A stretch of DNA of 45,326 bases from an uncultured Collinsella sp. (GTDB taxonomy: Bacteria; Actinomycetota; Coriobacteriia; Coriobacteriales; Coriobacteriaceae), in the NCBI GenBank assembly GCA_900752545.1, contig CAADVS010000012.1, positions 1 to 45,326 of the forward strand. Direction: 5' to 3'. Positions 42,313-45,326 of the stretch are shown here, piece by piece. The position numbers and the translations under genes are program-made. Each line of letters starts with the position of its first letter. Positions within the stretch are counted from its first letter, which is position 1. A model generated the notes under the pieces. It saw only the letters and a list, made by a program, of their open reading frames with translations, made no database searches and was not told where the DNA came from.

Positions 42313-43989
42313 TTACGAGAGCGACGTTCTCAGCAACTCGTTGAAGAGCTTCGGGTTGCCCTTGCCGCGGCTCGCCTTCATGCACTGGCCCACCAAAAAG
42401 CCGATGACCTTCTGGTTGCCGTCACGATACTGCTGCGCCTGATCGGCACAGTTAGCCAGCACCTCGTCCACGATCGGCTGCAGCGCGCCGGCATCGCTCA
42501 CCTGACGCATGCCGCGCTCGTCGACGATCTTGTTGGGGTCGTCGCCGGTCTGGGCCATGGCCTCAAAGACCTCGTGCGCCTGGTTGGAGCTGATGGCATC
42601 GGTCGCCAGCAGCTTAGCCAGCGCTGCCACCTGAGCCGGCGCGATGCCGGACTCGGCGAGCGACACGCCTGCGCCCTTAAGGTAGGCGATCATCTCGTTC
42701 ACCAGCAGGTTTGCGACCGTCTGGGCCTCCTTGCCAGCCATACCGGCAGCGGCAGCCTCAAAGAAGTCGGCAAACTCGGGGTCGCCGGCAATCTGCTCGG
42801 CGTCCGCCGCCTTAATGCCAAAGTCGGCCTCAAAACGGGCGCGCTTGGCATCGGGCAGCTCGGGAATCTCGCCCCGGCAGCGGTCGATGAACTCGTCGTC
42901 CAGATCGAACGGCGCCAAATCGGGGTCGGGGAACAGGCGATAGTCGTCGGCCGTTTCCTTCACACGCATGACCACGGTGCGCTTGCGGCTAGGCTCCCAG
43001 TGGCGGGTCTCCTGATAGATGATGCCGCCCTCCTCGAGCACCTCGGCCTGGCGGCAGATCTCGTAGGCAAGGCCGTCGTGCAGGCTCTTAAACGAGTTGA
43101 GGTTCTTGAGCTCGGTCTTGGTGCCCAGCTTGGTCTCGCCGCGGCGGCGCAGCGACACGTTGCCATCGCAGCGCATGGAACCCTTCTCCATGGAGCAATC
43201 GGAAATGCCCAGCGTCACAAAGATGCGACGGAGCTTCTCCATAAACAGGCGCGCTTCCTCGGGCGTGCGCAAGTCGGGCTCAGTCACGAGCTCAATCAAA
43301 GGCGTGCCGCAGCGGTTGTAGTCGACGAGCGACTCGGCCGCAGCGGTAATGCGGCCCTCGGCACCGCCCACGTGGACCATCTTGGCGGCGTCCTCCTCCA
43401 TGTGGATGCGCAGGATGCGGATGGGCACCGTGTAGGAACCGTCCTCGCGACGCTCGGGCATCTGCAGGCTGGACGCGTCATAGCTGGCCAGATGGCCGGC
43501 ACGCTGGTTGCCTTCGCGCATGGTCGACGTCATGGACGTGGACAGGCCCTCGGCGTTGGCCGAGGCGCTCGCCAGACTCTGGGCCTCGGCCTCGCCAAAC
43601 GCGCAGTCGGGGCGCTCGGCGGCACCGCGACCGGTCACATCCAGATCAAGGTGACCGTACATGGCAAAGGCGACCGGACCCTGCGTGGTCTGGAAGTTCT
43701 TGGCCATATCGGGATAGAAGTAGTGCTTGCGGTAGAACATCGAGTGGCGCTGGATCTCGCAGTTGGTGGCGAGACCGGCCTTGACGATGCTCTCGATGGC
43801 GCGCTTGTTGGGCACCGGCAGGGCGCCGGGCAGGCCCAGGCACACCGGGCACACGTTCGCGTTGGGCTCGTCATCGTGGCTGAGCTTGCAGTTGCAGAAC
43901 ATCTTAGTATCGAGCGCGGTGAGCTCGGTATGGATCTCCAAGCCAATCACGGCCTCCCAATCCTGCAGGACCTCGGAAAGCTCCTTCAT
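42313..43989 (-). CDS. gatB: Asp-tRNA(Asn)/Glu-tRNA(Gln) amidotransferase subunit B
   Basis: 558 aa; typical GatB is about 480. Kinase-like core: WEAVIGLEIHTEL, MFCNCKLSHDDEPNANVCPVCLGLPGALPV (zinc cysteines), RKHYFYPDMAKNFQ, LVDYNRCGTPLIELVTEPD, SMRCDGNVSLRRRG. The tail domain ends with GQCMKASRGKGNPKLFNELL. Between about residues 119 and 190, where the normal protein has a short loop before RIHMEEDAAKMVH, it has ~60 extra residues (with EAEAQSLASASANAEG). ATG overlaps the gatA TAA by one base. It phosphorylates and amidates mischarged tRNA. Confidence 0.95.
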   Translation of the reverse strand: MKELSEVLQDWEAVIGLEIHTELTALDTKMFCNCKLSHDDEPNANVCPVCLGLPGALPVPNKRAIESIVKAGLATNCEIQRHSMFYRKHYFYPDMAKNFQTTQGPVAFAMYGHLDLDVTGRGAAERPDCAFGEAEAQSLASASANAEGLSTSMTSTMREGNQRAGHLASYDASSLQMPERREDGSYTVPIRILRIHMEEDAAKMVHVGGAEGRITAAAESLVDYNRCGTPLIELVTEPDLRTPEEARLFMEKLRRIFVTLGISDCSMEKGSMRCDGNVSLRRRGETKLGTKTELKNLNSFKSLHDGLAYEICRQAEVLEEGGIIYQETRHWEPSRKRTVVMRVKETADDYRLFPDPDLAPFDLDDEFIDRCRGEIPELPDAKRARFEADFGIKAADAEQIAGDPEFADFFEAAAAGMAGKEAQTVANLLVNEMIAYLKGAGVSLAESGIAPAQVAALAKLLATDAISSNQAHEVFEAMAQTGDDPNKIVDERGMRQVSDAGALQPIVDEVLANCADQAQQYRDGNQKVIGFLVGQCMKASRGKGNPKLFNELLRTSLS

Positions 43990-45326
43990 TACAGCTCGCC
44001 TCCCTTCCCGGCAAAATCGGGCGCGACGGAAAGCGCGGGCGCACCCGTGGCGGTATCGGCAAAGCCGCGCTCCAGGGCGCGGGCAAATGTGAGCAACTGA
44101 CGGTCCTTAAAGGCCGGACCAACCAGCTGGGCAGAAACGGGCAGCCTGGTGTCCTCGCCCAGGCCCAGCGGCACCGAGATACCACCGTTGCCGCAAATGT
44201 TGAGCGAGATGGTGTACAGGTCGGAGAGGTACATCTGCGTGGGGTCGCTAATCTCGCCAAACTTAAAGGCCGTGCGCGGCGAAGCGGGCATGAGGATAGT
44301 GTCCACCTTGGCATACGCGGCGTCGTAGTCCTGCGTGATGAGCGTGCGGGCCTTCTGCGCGGCGTAGTAGTACTTGTCGTACACGCCCGAGCTCAGCAGG
44401 TAGGCGCCGAGCATCTGGCGGCGCTTGGCCTCGGCGCCAAAGCCGTGGGCGCGCGAGAGCGAGCTCTGGTCGGACAGGTTGGCGCAGCCCTCCTCCTGAT
44501 AGCCGTAGCGAATGCCGTCGAAGCGAGCCAGGTTGGAGAACGCCTCGGCCGGGCCGATGACGTAGTAGGCGGCGATGGCGGCGTCCAGGTGCGGCAGGTC
44601 GACCTCGACCAACTCGGCGCCCTGGTTCTGCAGCTCCTGGGCAGCGCGCTGAACAGCGGCCTTGACCTCGGGCGTCAGGCCCTCGGCCTCCATAAACGCG
44701 GGGATAATGCCCACGCGCTTGCCCTCGATGCTGTCGTTGAGATGCTCGGTAAAGTCGACGGCGCAATCCTGGCTAGTGCAGTCGTACGGATCGTGGCCCG
44801 CGCCGGTAAGCGCGTTCATGGCCAGCGCGACATCCTCGACCGTGCGGCCAAAGGGGCCCACCTGGTCGAGCGACGAGCCAAAGGCAACCACGCCGTAACG
44901 GCTCACGGCACCATACGTGGGCTTAAAGCCCACCACACCGCACAGCGACGCCGGCTGGCGAATAGAGCCGCCGGTGTCCGAGCCCAGCGAGAGCGCGACT
45001 TCGCCCGCGGCGACGGCTGCAGCGGAGCCGCCCGAGGAGCCGCCGGGCACGCGCTCGGTATCCCAGGGGTTGTTGGTGCGGTGGAACGCCGAGCTCTCGG
45101 TGGAGCTGCCGAAGGCAAACTCGTCCATATTGGCCTTGCCCATGGGCAGGCAGCCGGCATCGAGCATGCGCTGGACGCAGGTAGCGGTGTAGACGCTCTG
45201 GTAGTTCTCGAGCATGCGGGAAGCGCAGGTGGTGCGCGTGCCCACGAGGTTCATGTTGTCCTTAATGGCCAGCGGCACGCCCGCGAGCGGGGGCAGCGGC
45301 TTGCCTGCGGCGCGGTCGGCATCCAC
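43989..45326 (-). CDS. gatA: Asp-tRNA(Asn)/Glu-tRNA(Gln) amidotransferase subunit A (5' partial)
   Basis: 445 residues seen; the N-terminus lies beyond the window end. Amidase signature enzyme that frees ammonia from glutamine or asparagine and passes it to GatB. Catalytic triad in view: Lys in VPLAIKDNMN, cis-Ser in PGGSSGGSAAAVAAG, nucleophile Ser in LGSDTGGSIRQPASLCG. Also VGFKPTYGAVSRYGVVAF and C-terminal NICGNGGISVPLGL. Co-transcribed with gatB. gatC would be expected upstream, outside the window. Confidence 0.95.
   Translation of the reverse strand: MDADRAAGKPLPPLAGVPLAIKDNMNLVGTRTTCASRMLENYQSVYTATCVQRMLDAGCLPMGKANMDEFAFGSSTESSAFHRTNNPWDTERVPGGSSGGSAAAVAAGEVALSLGSDTGGSIRQPASLCGVVGFKPTYGAVSRYGVVAFGSSLDQVGPFGRTVEDVALAMNALTGAGHDPYDCTSQDCAVDFTEHLNDSIEGKRVGIIPAFMEAEGLTPEVKAAVQRAAQELQNQGAELVEVDLPHLDAAIAAYYVIGPAEAFSNLARFDGIRYGYQEEGCANLSDQSSLSRAHGFGAEAKRRQMLGAYLLSSGVYDKYYYAAQKARTLITQDYDAAYAKVDTILMPASPRTAFKFGEISDPTQMYLSDLYTISLNICGNGGISVPLGLGEDTRLPVSAQLVGPAFKDRQLLTFARALERGFADTATGAPALSVAPDFAGKGGEL

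Noticed and set aside
42094..44100. 668-codon open frame antisense to gatB
   Set aside because: Mirror of a certain gatB gene, and it starts inside a terminator.

Overview
The window reads as a high-GC Actinomycetota chromosome of the Coriobacteriia. Collinsella or a close gut relative is my best guess, inferred from gene content and style: type III glutamine synthetase, split cobalamin methionine synthase, GatCAB, a SARP-like regulator. It splits in two near 18.3-18.9 kb.

Left part (1 to about 18.3 kb, all + strand): the late region of a siphovirus-like prophage, cut at the left window edge; terminase, portal and integrase are not in view. Order: MuF-type minor head protein ending in a CdiA-like nuclease domain, scaffold, major capsid protein, head-tail connectors, tail tube, two tail-assembly chaperones joined by a -1 ribosomal frameshift (A AAA AAC), tape measure, FN3-rich tail protein, tail hub, small tail protein, coiled-coil fibre protein. 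Next comes a complete diversity-generating retroelement (DGR): target protein with C-terminal variable repeat (VR), Avd-like protein, template repeat (TR), reverse transcriptase. TR and VR align over 128 bp with 14 differences, every one at a TR adenine. A lysis module follows: XkdX-like protein, membrane proteins/holin, and an amidase with two SH3 repeats.

Junction (18.27-18.95 kb): no gene of normal size. It holds two 90-bp direct repeats, each with a tRNA-3'-end-like motif plus a terminator, a hairpin, and an AT-rich 221-bp element with about 35-bp terminal inverted repeats.

Right part (18.98 kb to the end): host genes. These are glnN; metF, a stand-alone MetH reactivation protein and a MetH lacking that domain; a UPF0210 protein; a methyltransferase; a YhbY protein; a 999-aa ATPase/SARP regulator; nagB and a PTS EIIA; glmM, rpsI and rplM; a patatin; tmRNA; an unknown helical protein; a RelB-type antitoxin with PIN toxin; a P1B-type ATPase with a PacL-like partner; and gatB/gatA, the latter cut by the window end.

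The two most unusual things are the DGR and a pair of 134-143-bp palindromic elements (27211-27344 on +, 42167-42309 on -). Each lies just after a gene's stop codon in sense orientation. They share three core motifs at identical spacing (14 and 11 nt), while their apical stems and much of their 32-bp outer arms differ in sequence yet stay fully paired. That looks like a covarying structured RNA or an unrecognised palindromic repeat family.
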